Below are positions 20,963 to 27,674 of a stretch of 47,289 bases of DNA, piece after piece. This stretch comes from a virus, in IMG/VR virus record IMGVR_UViG_3300019889_000022, positions 1 to 47,289 of that record; one strand, given 5' to 3'. How positions within the stretch are numbered: position 1 is the stretch's first letter; each line of letters opens with the position of its first letter. The position numbers were made by a program, and so were the translations under genes. Under the pieces are notes generated by a model that worked only from the letters and a program-made list of their open reading frames with translations, made no database searches and was not told the origin of the DNA.

Positions 20963-21087
20963 GCGATTCGCAGTTCTCTGTTCTCGGCCCAGAGTCTTCG
21001 TTCTCTCCGGACCCTTCGGCGCTCAGCGCCGGCTACTGCAATCCAGGTGATTCCCAGTCCGATGGCGGCAATGATGGACAAATGCAT
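20950..21087 (-). CDS. Possible small membrane protein
   Basis: A 45-residue ORF beginning MHLSIIAAIGLGITWIAVAG, one membrane segment, then an Arg/Glu-rich tail (AERRRVRRERRLWAENRELR). It converges on and overlaps the repressor end by 13 bases. No clear ribosome binding site. A reasonable gene but not certain. Confidence 0.4.
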   Translation of the reverse strand: MHLSIIAAIGLGITWIAVAGAERRRVRRERRLWAENRELRIAQAF

Positions 21088-21118
21088 GCGCTCAGATCCC
21101 TTAGTAAAACCCCGCGAA

Positions 21119-21179
21119 TCGGCCCGCCCGGGCCGACAAATGTCCTGCGATTGCAATCGGCTAATCGGAGGATATATCC
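21119..21179. promoter_or_regulatory. Cluster of three dyads between regulator genes
   Basis: TCGGCCCG-CC-CGGGCCGA (21119-21136), the perfect palindrome CGATTGCAATCG (21148-21159) and GGATATATCC (21170-21179) lie within 61 bases in an AT-richer gap of about 190 bases with no other gene. The first can form a hairpin; the other two look like operator half-site pairs. Confidence 0.45.
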
Positions 21180-21274
21180 GGCACGCTACGACTGTGTGAG
21201 CACGTCGGATAGATCTTCAAAAGGTACGTGACCAGATCGTTATGAGAGCTTCGTCTCACTGTCCGAAATGCCGC

Positions 21275-21526
21275 TTATGGCGTCGCATCCCAGCCCTCGG
21301 GCGGCACGAAAGTGCCCCTCCCGTGGTAGGTCACAATGGCGCCTTCCTCGCGGAGGATCTTCAAAGCACGGCGGACAGAGCCTTGGGAAACCCCGAACTC
21401 CTGCTCCATGGCTCTTTCGCCGGGGAGTCTTTGCCCCGGTCGGTACTCGTTGCGTGCGATTCGATCCCGGATAATGGCCGCCACCTGCAGATACACCTGC
21501 GCTGAATCCCACTCGTCGATGCTCAT
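21275..21526 (-). CDS. GntR-type winged-helix regulator without effector domain
   Basis: An 83-residue protein. VYLQVAAIIRDRIARNEYRP, GQRLPGERAMEQEFGVSQGS and VRRALKILREEGAIVTYHGR followed by GTFVP is a full GntR winged-helix DNA-binding domain, including the LPxER and GRGTFV signatures. It has only a few residues beyond, so no ligand-binding or dimer domain. It lies 88 bases after the integrase stop, with a set of palindromes in that gap. It may act as a recombination or lysogeny regulator. Confidence 0.8.
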   Translation of the reverse strand: MSIDEWDSAQVYLQVAAIIRDRIARNEYRPGQRLPGERAMEQEFGVSQGSVRRALKILREEGAIVTYHGRGTFVPPEGWDATP

Positions 21527-21569
21527 GCACGCAATGTAGGAGTGGCCCTAGAGGTGTAAGAGAGGCGAT

Positions 21570-21594
21570 AGCTGTAACAGCTGCACCAGCTGTT
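21570..21594. promoter_or_regulatory. Overlapping palindromes, candidate GntR operator
   Basis: AGCTGT-A-ACAGCT (21570-21582) overlaps AACAGCTG-CAC-CAGCTGTT (21576-21594), both perfect dyads, giving three CAGCTG-type half sites in 25 bases. The site lies 44 bases upstream of the GntR start and just past the integrase stop. It could be the regulator's own operator. Confidence 0.55.
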
Positions 21595-21613
21595 GGACCT
21601 TTCATGCGCCACG

Positions 21614-22885
21614 CTAGCTCTCGATCGCCAGCGCCACCCCGTACCCGGCTAGGGCTTCGCGCGCAAAGCGCATATCCATCTCGGTGTACTTCTGGGTCAT
21701 CAGCACAGTGCTGTGCCCGAGGATCATCTGGATGACGTCGATGGAATAGCCGAGCGCGCGGAGCAGGGTGGCGGTGGTGTGCCTCGCCGCGTGCAGCTTC
21801 ACGTGCTCGATGTCGGACGCTCCGAGCCAGTCGACCCACTCGTCGTAGTCGTCCTCGTGGGCGATGGGTTCGCCGTCGCGGCGGCACCACACGAGGTCAT
21901 GGTCGGACACGTATCCGGCACGCTCCTTCTCGACCTGCTCCAGGCGCAACTGCAGCGCGAGCACCAGCGGCGGCGGCATCGGTATCAGGTGGCTCGAGTT
22001 CTTCGGCCTGGTGAGGCACAGGCGCCCGTACAGCTGCTTGCACTCGTAGCCGGGCGGGATGTCGAGTTCGGCGGAGGGGCAGTCGGCTTTGCGTTTCCGC
22101 CCGCACGTCGGCGGCTCATCCTCCTTGTGGCAACCGTGCATGTAGTCCAGCCGCGAGAGCTGCCAGGCGATGTCGACCATCTGGTTGTCCCGGTCGATCA
22201 TCGACCACCGGAGTCCGATGGTTTCGCCCTGTCGGGTGCCGATCAGGAAGCCGGCCAGCCAGCGCGATGCGGTTCGCGGGTAACGTTCCGCTGTGCCCAT
22301 GAACCGGCGCACTTCCTCCATCGACAGCGCCACCGGGTCCGCTTCGGCGATCCGCGGTGAGTCGACGAGCATGGCGACGTTGCGGCCGAGGCCGCGTTCT
22401 GCCATGGCGGAGTTGAGGGCGGTGACGAGGGTCCGGTGTGCGCTGCTCGCGGTGGACTGAGACAGATCGAGGCGGACGAACCTTGCGTGCAGCTCTCGGA
22501 CGTGGGCCGTGGTGATGCGCTCAAGCCTGTGCTTCCCGATCTCGGGGATGATGTGGTTCTCGGCGTTGGTTCGATATCGCTTGTACGTCTCGGGGTCGAC
22601 GTTCGGCTTGACGATGGTCTTGAGCCAGTACCGCAACCACCGGTCGAGTGTGAGGTCCGCGGTCTCGAGGTCGCCGTGCTCGGCGAGCTTCTTCTTGGCG
22701 TCGTTGAGCTTCTTCTGGGCGCCCTTCATCGTCTTGCTGGAGACGGTCTTGCGGCGGCGGCGTTTGCCGGTGCCAGCGGTGGGAAGCGTGATAGCCCCGA
22801 CCCATAGCCCGTCGCTGGCTCGCTTGTAGAGCCCGCCTTCGCCGCGCTGCCGGCGGGGCTTCTTGGGATCTTGATCGTCAGGCAC
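21614..22885 (-). CDS. int: Tyrosine-family integrase
   Basis: A 423-residue protein with the full catalytic set: R218 (GTRQGE), H365 and R368 (HAARH), H391 (LGHS) and the nucleophile Y400 (KYTE). The N-terminus is basic and Gly-rich (arm-binding), then a SAM-like core-binding domain (LTLDRWLRYWLKTIVKPNVD). An insert with GCHKEDEPPTCGRKRKADC and a later C could bind zinc. It integrates the phage at a bacterial att site, probably a tRNA gene, judging from the adjacent attP. Arm-type sites begin 28 bases before its start, so the integrase may also control its own expression. Confidence 0.95.
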   Translation of the reverse strand: MPDDQDPKKPRRQRGEGGLYKRASDGLWVGAITLPTAGTGKRRRRKTVSSKTMKGAQKKLNDAKKKLAEHGDLETADLTLDRWLRYWLKTIVKPNVDPETYKRYRTNAENHIIPEIGKHRLERITTAHVRELHARFVRLDLSQSTASSAHRTLVTALNSAMAERGLGRNVAMLVDSPRIAEADPVALSMEEVRRFMGTAERYPRTASRWLAGFLIGTRQGETIGLRWSMIDRDNQMVDIAWQLSRLDYMHGCHKEDEPPTCGRKRKADCPSAELDIPPGYECKQLYGRLCLTRPKNSSHLIPMPPPLVLALQLRLEQVEKERAGYVSDHDLVWCRRDGEPIAHEDDYDEWVDWLGASDIEHVKLHAARHTTATLLRALGYSIDVIQMILGHSTVLMTQKYTEMDMRFAREALAGYGVALAIES

Positions 22886-22912
22886 TTGCCACCTCGCTAA
22901 GATCGTGCTCTA

Positions 22913-23120
22913 CTGTAGCCAACACTGTAGCCTACGGTGCTAATGAGGACTGTATGGACCTTGAGAGGGAAAGCCTGTGACCAGCAGTTATTTGGTCCTG
23001 ACCTCCACTCCAGAGTACCGTACCGAAGACGCGGTAGGTCGTCGGTTCGAATCCGACTTCGGGCTCTCTACCTGCTCGGATAGGTTTCATGATGGCGAGA
23101 CTGTAGCCATCACTGTAGCC
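22913..23120. other. attP: attP: tRNA-3'-like core flanked by arm-type repeats
   Basis: Four exact copies of ACTGTAGCC occur as two pairs: 22913-22921 and 22925-22933, then 23100-23108 and 23112-23120. Each pair has a 12-bp pitch. Between them lies a tRNA 3' half: GCGGTAGGTC (about 23031-23040), T-stem GTCGG (23041-23045), loop TTCGAAT, T-stem CCGAC (23053-23057), then an acceptor-like TTCGGGCTC. Paired direct repeats on both sides of a core are the arm sites of a tyrosine integrase. The bacterial tRNA isotype could not be settled. Confidence 0.75.
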
Positions 23121-23183
23121 CACCGGCAAATTGCGTCTCTTCTCAGCGGCACCGAGGCAACCCGCCTCGACCGAAGGACGCTC

Positions 23184-23687
23184 ATGCCGACACGCACCCT
23201 CCGCCGCACAGTCACCGCCCTCCTCGCCGCCCTCGGCCTTCTCGGCGGGGGTGCGGTAGCCGGCGCGGTCGTCATCGACGACTTCATGCGCCCGGCCGAC
23301 GTCGACAATCCCATCGCACACCGCGGTTGCGTCATCCGGTTCGACGAGCGGACCCCCGCCGGCTTCACCGTTCCGCGGATCCACGCCAACGCCACTCACA
23401 TGTGCGTCGGGGTCGATGACGTGTACGCCGAGTTCACTGGAGACTCCGCCACTGCCGGGGATCTGATCATCGTCACGGACGACCCGGGCGCGATCGTCGA
23501 CATTCAGATCACCGAGGACGAGACGATGACCGCGCGTGGGATCTCGTGTGGCCCGTCGGGTGGTGGCGCCGAGACGCGGATCCGCTGCTACGACCGCGAC
23601 GGCAACAAGGTGAAGGCGTACTCGGCGGCGATGTACGGGGCCCTCGCGAACCTGTGGGTCGGCATGAACATCTGGGTGGGCGAGTGA
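23184..23687 (+). CDS. Secreted or membrane-anchored protein, possible lysogenic conversion gene
   Basis: A 167-residue protein with a signal sequence (MPTRTLRRTVTALLAALGLL, then GGGAVAGAVV). The mature part is beta-rich (CVIRFDERTPAGFTVPRIHA) with a C-terminal strand set and Cys residues near HMCVG, SCG and RCY. GAAGGA lies before the ATG. First gene rightward of attP, so its location at the edge of the prophage would favour expression during lysogeny. The longer frame from 22977 would run through attP and is rejected. Confidence 0.55.
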   Translation: MPTRTLRRTVTALLAALGLLGGGAVAGAVVIDDFMRPADVDNPIAHRGCVIRFDERTPAGFTVPRIHANATHMCVGVDDVYAEFTGDSATAGDLIIVTDDPGAIVDIQITEDETMTARGISCGPSGGGAETRIRCYDRDGNKVKAYSAAMYGALANLWVGMNIWVGE

Positions 23688-23800
23688 TGGACACCCATGT
23701 GCACGACGACGAGATCGAGCTGTGCACGATGTGCAGCGACAGGCCCAGCCAGGACCAGTCCGACATGTGCGCCCGATGCGAAGACGCCCTCGACTCATGA
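23687..23800 (+). CDS. 37-residue zinc-ribbon protein
   Basis: Reads MDTHVHDDEIELCTMCSDRP, then SQDQSDMCARCEDALDS. CTMC and CARC are a compact four-Cys zinc site. The ATG overlaps the upstream stop (TGATG) and the TGA overlaps the next start, so it belongs to a coupled rightward operon. Confidence 0.6.
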   Translation: MDTHVHDDEIELCTMCSDRPSQDQSDMCARCEDALDS

Positions 23801-23901
23801 CGCGCCGGGACTGGATCATCGGGGCCGTGCTGCTGGTGCTGCTCGTGGCCGCGGCCCTGATCGCTGGCGACGACCCTATGAACGTGGAGGACATGCGATG
23901 A
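23797..23901 (+). CDS. 34-residue membrane protein
   Basis: MTRRDWIIGAVLLVLLVAAA continues LIAGDDPMNVEDMR: one hydrophobic segment with a short cytoplasmic basic start. ATGA overlaps at both ends link it to the zinc-ribbon gene and to the frameshifted gene after it. Confidence 0.55.
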   Translation: MTRRDWIIGAVLLVLLVAAALIAGDDPMNVEDMR

Positions 23902-24072
23902 CCCCGGAGCAGAAGTACCGTCTGCTCGGCGCTGATCAGGGAGCGCGTCACCGCGGGCCGTCACGAGGTCATCGCCGGGGACCGGGACTCGTACCAGCGG
24001 ACCGATGCTGCCGAGGCGGCGCTCCTGGAGTACGTGGACACCCTGACTGAGAAGACGGAGGTGCGGCAGTGA
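23898..24072 (+). pseudogene. Small helical protein with an apparent +1 frameshift
   Basis: The ATG at 23898 overlaps the previous stop (ATGA) and gives MTPEQKYRLLG. That frame then reads into an Arg/Gly-rich, non-protein-like run. Skipping one base near 23928 gives MTPEQKYRLL-ALIRERVTAG, then RHEVIAGDRDSYQRTDAAEA and ALLEYVDTLTEKTEVRQ, stopping at 24072, where the TGA overlaps the next GTG start (GTGA). Both ends keep perfect coupling while the frame changes. The intact product would have about 57 residues, mostly helical. Confidence 0.55.
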
Positions 24073-24428
24073 TCACCGCTGAGCAGCGTCGTGAGCTGGA
24101 TCGGCTGGCCCGGGCGATGACTCTCTCCTGCGCCGATTTCGGTCGGGCGCTGGCGTACGGCGTCGGCGATGTCGCTGCCTCAGAGGCCGCCTACGTCGCG
24201 GCGATCCAGGCGTGGGACCGGCACCTCGACTCGCTCACCGACTGGTCGACCGCGCCGGTTCGGGTCGGGCAGGATGGGACCGACGGAACCCTCGTCGCGA
24301 GCTGCGAAGACTGCGGCGAGGCCATGACCCGGCCTGTCGACGGCGTGTGGACGCACGCGGGCGGGCTGATCCTCTGCGGGGCGAAGTGCGCCAAGATTCG
24401 AGCGGATCGGACCCCCAGCACGACCTGA
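24069..24428 (+). CDS. Helical protein with a C-terminal zinc knuckle
   Basis: A 119-residue protein from a GTG start overlapping the previous TGA. A helical N-terminus (ITAEQRRELDRLARAMTLSC) and middle are followed by CEDCGEAM and LILCGAKCAK, a four-Cys zinc site near residues 80-110. Member of the rightward cassette beside attP. No family recognised. Confidence 0.55.
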   Translation: MITAEQRRELDRLARAMTLSCADFGRALAYGVGDVAASEAAYVAAIQAWDRHLDSLTDWSTAPVRVGQDGTDGTLVASCEDCGEAMTRPVDGVWTHAGGLILCGAKCAKIRADRTPSTT

Positions 24429-24440
24429 ATAGTCAGAAGC

Positions 24441-24474
24441 GGGCCCGCCCCCGGCGGTAACCGGAGACGGGCCC
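24441..24474. terminator. GC hairpin after the coupled rightward genes
   Basis: GGGCCCG (24441-24447) pairs with CGGGCCC (24468-24474), with a CCGG pair inside the loop. It lies 13 bases after the stop at 24428 and before the last gene of the cassette, so it may reduce downstream transcription. Confidence 0.5.
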
Positions 24475-24505
24475 TAGGTACCCCACTAGGTAAGGAGCAG
24501 GGACC

Positions 24506-24754
24506 ATGGCAACGAACGTACAACAGTGTCCGACCGAGGGCTGGTGCGAGATGGGCTTCGGCCCGCACCTCATCCACCGGAAGACGGAGTTCTTCACGTT
24601 CGTGGAGCACAACCAGGCGGTGTCCGTATCCGTCGTCGCCGAGAGTGACGGCGTGCGGCAGGTCGAGATCGAAGTGCCGAGGCGGCTACCGCTGGACACG
24701 ACCCGGCAACTAGGCGCAGCGTGCGCACGGGTGTGGACCAGCTACAACGACTGA
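24506..24754 (+). CDS. Small protein, DUF6907-like
   Basis: An 82-residue protein: MATNVQQCPTEGWCEMGFGP, HLIHRKTEFFTFVEHNQAVS, then SVVAESDGVRQVEIEVPRRL and a final helix. An early Cys pair followed by His and a beta-helix body resembles small actinobacterial DUF6907-type proteins. TAAGGAG lies 10 bases before the ATG. The end overlaps the converging XRE gene by 13 bases. Confidence 0.5.
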   Translation: MATNVQQCPTEGWCEMGFGPHLIHRKTEFFTFVEHNQAVSVSVVAESDGVRQVEIEVPRRLPLDTTRQLGAACARVWTSYND

Positions 24755-25029
24755 GACGATTCGCTGCTGGGGGTTTCTGGACTGGGTGGCGTCATCCGCT
24801 CATCAAGCAGCGCGAGGATGCTCTCCACCGTCACCCCCAGTGCCACGGCGATGCGCCTTAACTCGATGACGTCCAGCCGCCGCGTGCCCCGCTCATAGCT
24901 GCTCACGAAGGGCTGCGGGACATCGAGAAGCTCCGCCAGCGCTGCCTGCGTCAACCCAGCCTTGAGGCGCAGATCTCGAAGGACCACCAGCAGCCACCAG
25001 TAGTCATCCGACCGAAGCGACTTCTCCAC
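24742..25029 (-). CDS. Second XRE-family regulator
   Basis: A 95-residue protein. VLRDLRLKAGLTQAALAELL and DVPQPFVSSYERGTRRLDVI form a canonical Cro/CI-type helix-turn-helix, and LRRIAVALGVTVESILALLD completes the domain. It has a Ser/Pro-rich end. It converges on the rightward cassette and lies away from the main immunity region. It could control the cassette, silence prophage late genes, or add immunity. Confidence 0.75.
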   Translation of the reverse strand: MEKSLRSDDYWWLLVVLRDLRLKAGLTQAALAELLDVPQPFVSSYERGTRRLDVIELRRIAVALGVTVESILALLDERMTPPSPETPSSESSQSL

Positions 25030-25039
25030 GAGCCAAGCC

Positions 25040-25075
25040 AGCGGTAGGGGTTGCCTTTATACAAACTTCCTATAT
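25040..25075. promoter_or_regulatory. AT-rich divergent promoter region
   Basis: A TTGCCT followed after 16 bases by TATCGT could drive the rightward DUF2510-like gene. On the other strand TATAAAGG could be a -10 for the XRE gene. This is among the most AT-rich short stretches of the window. The next 170 bases up to 25250 show no supported gene. Confidence 0.4.
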
Positions 25076-25250
25076 CGTGAGACGGCGCGCTCGTCCCCGC
25101 CGACGAGCGCGATCGTCGCGAGGGGCCGGGGCCTCTCAGGTCAGGCGACGACGGGCGGGGAGCGGTGACCTAGCAGCCCTGCACGCACCGCTCCCCGTCT
25201 GCCACGTTCCCCCGCTCCGCGGGATCATGCGACGAAGGGCGAGGGCACCG

Positions 25251-25379
25251 ATGCACGCGGACACTGCACGACCGGACGACGACGCGCGGGCTCTCCCGCC
25301 GGCCGGCTGGTACCCAGACCCGGGCACCGGGCAGCCGCGTTGGTGGGACGGCACTGCGTGGACCGAGAGGTTCAGGTGA
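25251..25379 (+). CDS. Small DUF2510-domain protein
   Basis: A 42-residue protein starting MHADTARPDDDARALPPAGW. It is nearly all DUF2510: GWYPDPG, then QPRWWDGTAWTERF, an actinobacterial membrane-associated short domain. Here it has no membrane segment. GAGGG lies 6 bases before this ATG; an ATG at 25227 is an alternative. Function unknown, but the domain is strong evidence for an actinobacterial host. Confidence 0.6.
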   Translation: MHADTARPDDDARALPPAGWYPDPGTGQPRWWDGTAWTERFR

Positions 25380-25398
25380 CCTACTCCGAGGGCGGGTC

Positions 25399-25551
25399 TC
25401 AGTCCACGACCTCCAGCGCCTCGTGGTCGATGCGCGGATCAGCCTGCATCGCCTCGATGCTGTCGTACCGGCCGACGATGTACGGGCCGTGCATCACCAG
25501 GATGAAGCGCTGGCCGTCGATCTCAGCTACCCGCGCCGTCCACCTCACCAT
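25399..25551 (-). CDS. 50-residue phage protein
   Basis: MVRWTARVAEIDGQRFILVM, HGPYIVGRYDSIEAMQADPR, then IDHEALEVVD. Strands (RVAEIDG, FILVMHG, YIVGRYD) and a helix (SIEAMQ) with coding-like third positions support it. It lies alone between converging transcripts. Function unknown. Confidence 0.6.
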   Translation of the reverse strand: MVRWTARVAEIDGQRFILVMHGPYIVGRYDSIEAMQADPRIDHEALEVVD

Positions 25552-25578
25552 TCGAGGGTACGTCCGGGCACACGAAAG

Positions 25579-25608
25579 AGCCCCCGCCGACCGAAGTCAG
25601 CGGGGGCT
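25579..25608. terminator. Terminator of the late structural operon
   Basis: AGCCCCCGC (25579-25587) pairs with GCGGGGGCT (25600-25608), with GAC/GTC extending inside the loop. Leftward transcripts leave it into CTCTTTCG. It sits between the last structural gene (stop at 25657) and the 50-residue gene. Confidence 0.75.
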
Positions 25609-25656
25609 TGAAAGGTAGATCTTTCGAGTAGGTTGCGAGCCTGAGTTGCGAGTAGG

Positions 25657-25983
25657 TCAGGTGACGCGGATGTACCCGACCCGGATCACCGGGATCTCGG
25701 GATTGTCGACGAGATCGGCGAACAGCCAGTAGCCGCCCTTCACCAGCGGTACGTCAGTCCCGGGGCCGGCCAGCACGCGCGCCACGCGAGTCGAGCCGGG
25801 ATCGCCAGCCCACTCGGCCTCGTGCCAGTCGTCCTCCTCGGGGTCGATCCGGTCGTTCTCGAGGACAACGGCGAGACGCACCGGCTGCGCGTCCAGGACG
25901 ACCGGATCCTCACCGGGCAGCACGGTCACGGTGATCTCCGCGTTGATGAACTCCTTGCTGAGGACCGAGCGTTCAGCACTCAC
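25657..25983 (-). CDS. Last gene of the tail operon, unknown
   Basis: A 108-residue beta-rich protein (FINAEITVTVLPGEDPVVLD, then RLAVVLENDRIDPEEDDWHE and SRVARVLAG-like TRVARVLAGPGTDVPLVKGG). It looks like a small immunoglobulin-like or tail accessory domain. Its start overlaps the end of the repeat-bearing tail protein (ATGA). Confidence 0.55.
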   Translation of the reverse strand: MSAERSVLSKEFINAEITVTVLPGEDPVVLDAQPVRLAVVLENDRIDPEEDDWHEAEWAGDPGSTRVARVLAGPGTDVPLVKGGYWLFADLVDNPEIPVIRVGYIRVT

Positions 25984-27200
25984 GGTAGAACCTCAGCTTT
26001 CCATCGGGATGGGAGGACGCGGGCGGACCAGCGGGACGGCAGGACTCGACCGGTGATGGTGATGTCGCGCTCGTCGCCGCTCGTCAGCGCCATGGCCGTG
26101 TCGGTTTCGACTGCGACGCCCAGGTCGCCAGACTTGGCGCCGGTCAGCCCGACTGCGGCCGACGTCTCCGCTGCCGTGCCAAGCGCCGAGGACTTCTCCC
26201 CGACCAGTGACACCGCGGCGTCCGTCTCGACGGCGACGGCGAGGGTCTGGCCGGTGGTGCTTTCCAGGGCGATGGCCTGGTCAGTCTCGAGCGCGGGGGC
26301 GAGCGTTGCGGACTTCTCGCCCGTGAGCGGCTGGGCTGTGTCGGTCTCGCCGGCCGGACCGAGGCTTCCCGTCTTCGCACCGGCGAGTGCTTCCCCGGTA
26401 CTGGTCTCAGCAGCCACGCCGAGGGTGCCAGCCTTTGTACCCGTCAACGGCATCGCGGCGTCGGCCTCAGTGGCGGTGCCGAGCGGGGTGGATCCGGCCG
26501 GTTCACGCACGCGGGCGAACCCGGCCGGGCCTGCGGAGGCGTTCAGGTCGTCGACATCGCAGAGGAACTGCGGAGCGCTCGTCGAGGTACCAGCGGTCAC
26601 TTGCGCCGACCACACGCGCATGCCGCCGTCGTTGCCCGAAGTGCTCGGGTACGCGAGCTCCGTGGCGACAGTGCCGACCGTGCAGCCTGGGATCACTATC
26701 CGGGGGTTGGTGAAGGTGCCGAGATCCGTGGGGAACGACATGGCCACGACAACCATGTCGCCCGTGGTGAACCCCGGATCGGTGGTCGCGGTCGCGTCGA
26801 TCGCGTCAGTGCCGGTCGACTGGGTGGAGTCGCTCCCGAAGGCGTACGCGACATCCCACGCCCCGACGTTGGACTTGGAGCATTCGAACATCGCGCCGAT
26901 GTACGGCGACGGCACGGTCGACCAGGTGATCGGTTCGCTGGCCGGCTCCGTGCCGTCCGCCGTTCGCCACCACAGGTAGAGACGGGTCGGCCCCGTGTCG
27001 GATCCGTTGGTCCCGGTGCCGCCTATGCCCGTTCCGCCGGTCCCGGCGAACGGGGTCGGCGTGGTGGCGGTGCGACTCGTCGGCTTGCCTGACGCCACCG
27101 CCAGCAGCAGGTTCCCGACGGTCGCGGTGTTGTAAGTGAGAGTGGCCGGAACACTACTCGAAGTATCGGGCGTCGTGACATCGACGACGGCGATCGTCAT
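25980..27200 (-). CDS. Repeat-bearing tail or receptor-binding protein
   Basis: A 406-residue protein. The N-terminal 215 residues are a beta-rich, Ser/Thr/Gly-rich domain similar to phage minor tail domains. From about residue 238, seven repeats of 20 residues follow, consensus LG-x-A-x-ETD-x-A-x-x-L-x-G-x-K-S-x-x (for example VAAETSTGEALAGAKTGSLG and VAVETDAAVSLVGEKSSALG). The C-terminus repeats RVLPSRW twice. Such modules form extended fibres, suited to recognising the host. It lies at the end of the tail genes, where receptor-binding proteins usually are. Confidence 0.65.
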   Translation of the reverse strand: MTIAVVDVTTPDTSSSVPATLTYNTATVGNLLLAVASGKPTSRTATTPTPFAGTGGTGIGGTGTNGSDTGPTRLYLWWRTADGTEPASEPITWSTVPSPYIGAMFECSKSNVGAWDVAYAFGSDSTQSTGTDAIDATATTDPGFTTGDMVVVAMSFPTDLGTFTNPRIVIPGCTVGTVATELAYPSTSGNDGGMRVWSAQVTAGTSTSAPQFLCDVDDLNASAGPAGFARVREPAGSTPLGTATEADAAMPLTGTKAGTLGVAAETSTGEALAGAKTGSLGPAGETDTAQPLTGEKSATLAPALETDQAIALESTTGQTLAVAVETDAAVSLVGEKSSALGTAAETSAAVGLTGAKSGDLGVAVETDTAMALTSGDERDITITGRVLPSRWSARVLPSRWKAEVLP

Positions 27201-27230
27201 GGCTTACGCCCCCTCCCGTGGTTGGAGGGG

Positions 27231-27671
27231 TCAGCTGGCGCGGGCGAAGTCAGCGACCGCGAAGGAGATGGCGTTGCCGTCCGGGGTCCACGTGACGCCG
27301 TACTTCCCGAGCGGGATCAGGTCGGCGTCGGTTCCGGCCGTGGTGTCTGGGTCGTAGCAGATGACGAACGCGCCGACGGCCGCCGAGGCGGTCGGCGCGG
27401 CGTACGCGATGGGGTCGGCGTCGATGTCAACCCGGTCATCGGTGTCATTCACGGTGACGGTGACGTTGGTCAAGGTGACCCGGCCGACGGTGGTTTGCTC
27501 GTTGCTCGCGCCGGCCAGGATTGCGGCCAGGGTGTCGTAGTCCACCATCGTGGAGTCGGCTACCAGGCCGGACGCCTCGAGCGGCACGGCGATCAGCGCG
27601 TCGTTCGTGCCCGGCAGGCTCGCGTAGTGGGCGATGCGGCCCTTGGCGATGTTGAGAATGATGTCCGTCAT
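27231..27671 (-). CDS. Minor tail protein
   Basis: A 146-residue protein: MTDIILNIAKGRIAHYASLP, a later STMVDYDTLAAILAGASNEQ and TDLIPLGKYGVTWTPDGNAI-like LIPLGKYGVTWTPDGNAISF. This small family is common in actinophage tail operons and is rich in short strands. Placed between the putative holin and the repeat protein. Structural role inferred from pattern and position. Confidence 0.6.
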   Translation of the reverse strand: MTDIILNIAKGRIAHYASLPGTNDALIAVPLEASGLVADSTMVDYDTLAAILAGASNEQTTVGRVTLTNVTVTVNDTDDRVDIDADPIAYAAPTASAAVGAFVICYDPDTTAGTDADLIPLGKYGVTWTPDGNAISFAVADFARAS

Positions 27672-27674
27672 GGG

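Noticed and set aside
23020-23070. Complete tRNA gene
   Set aside because: Only the T arm and an acceptor-like 3' strand are present. No matching D arm, anticodon stem or 5' acceptor strand is seen, so it is an att core, not a tRNA.
22977-23183. Longer N-terminus for the secreted protein at 23184
   Set aside because: It would read through the attP core and arm repeats and place the signal sequence internally. The ATG at 23184 has a ribosome binding site and a clean signal peptide.
22932-23951. Leftward 339-residue ORF over attP and the secreted gene
   Set aside because: Overlaps attP and the better-supported rightward genes; composition is that of an antisense frame.
25822-26979. Rightward 385-residue ORF with Ser/Val repeats
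   Set aside because: It is the antisense image of the 20-residue repeats in the leftward tail protein.
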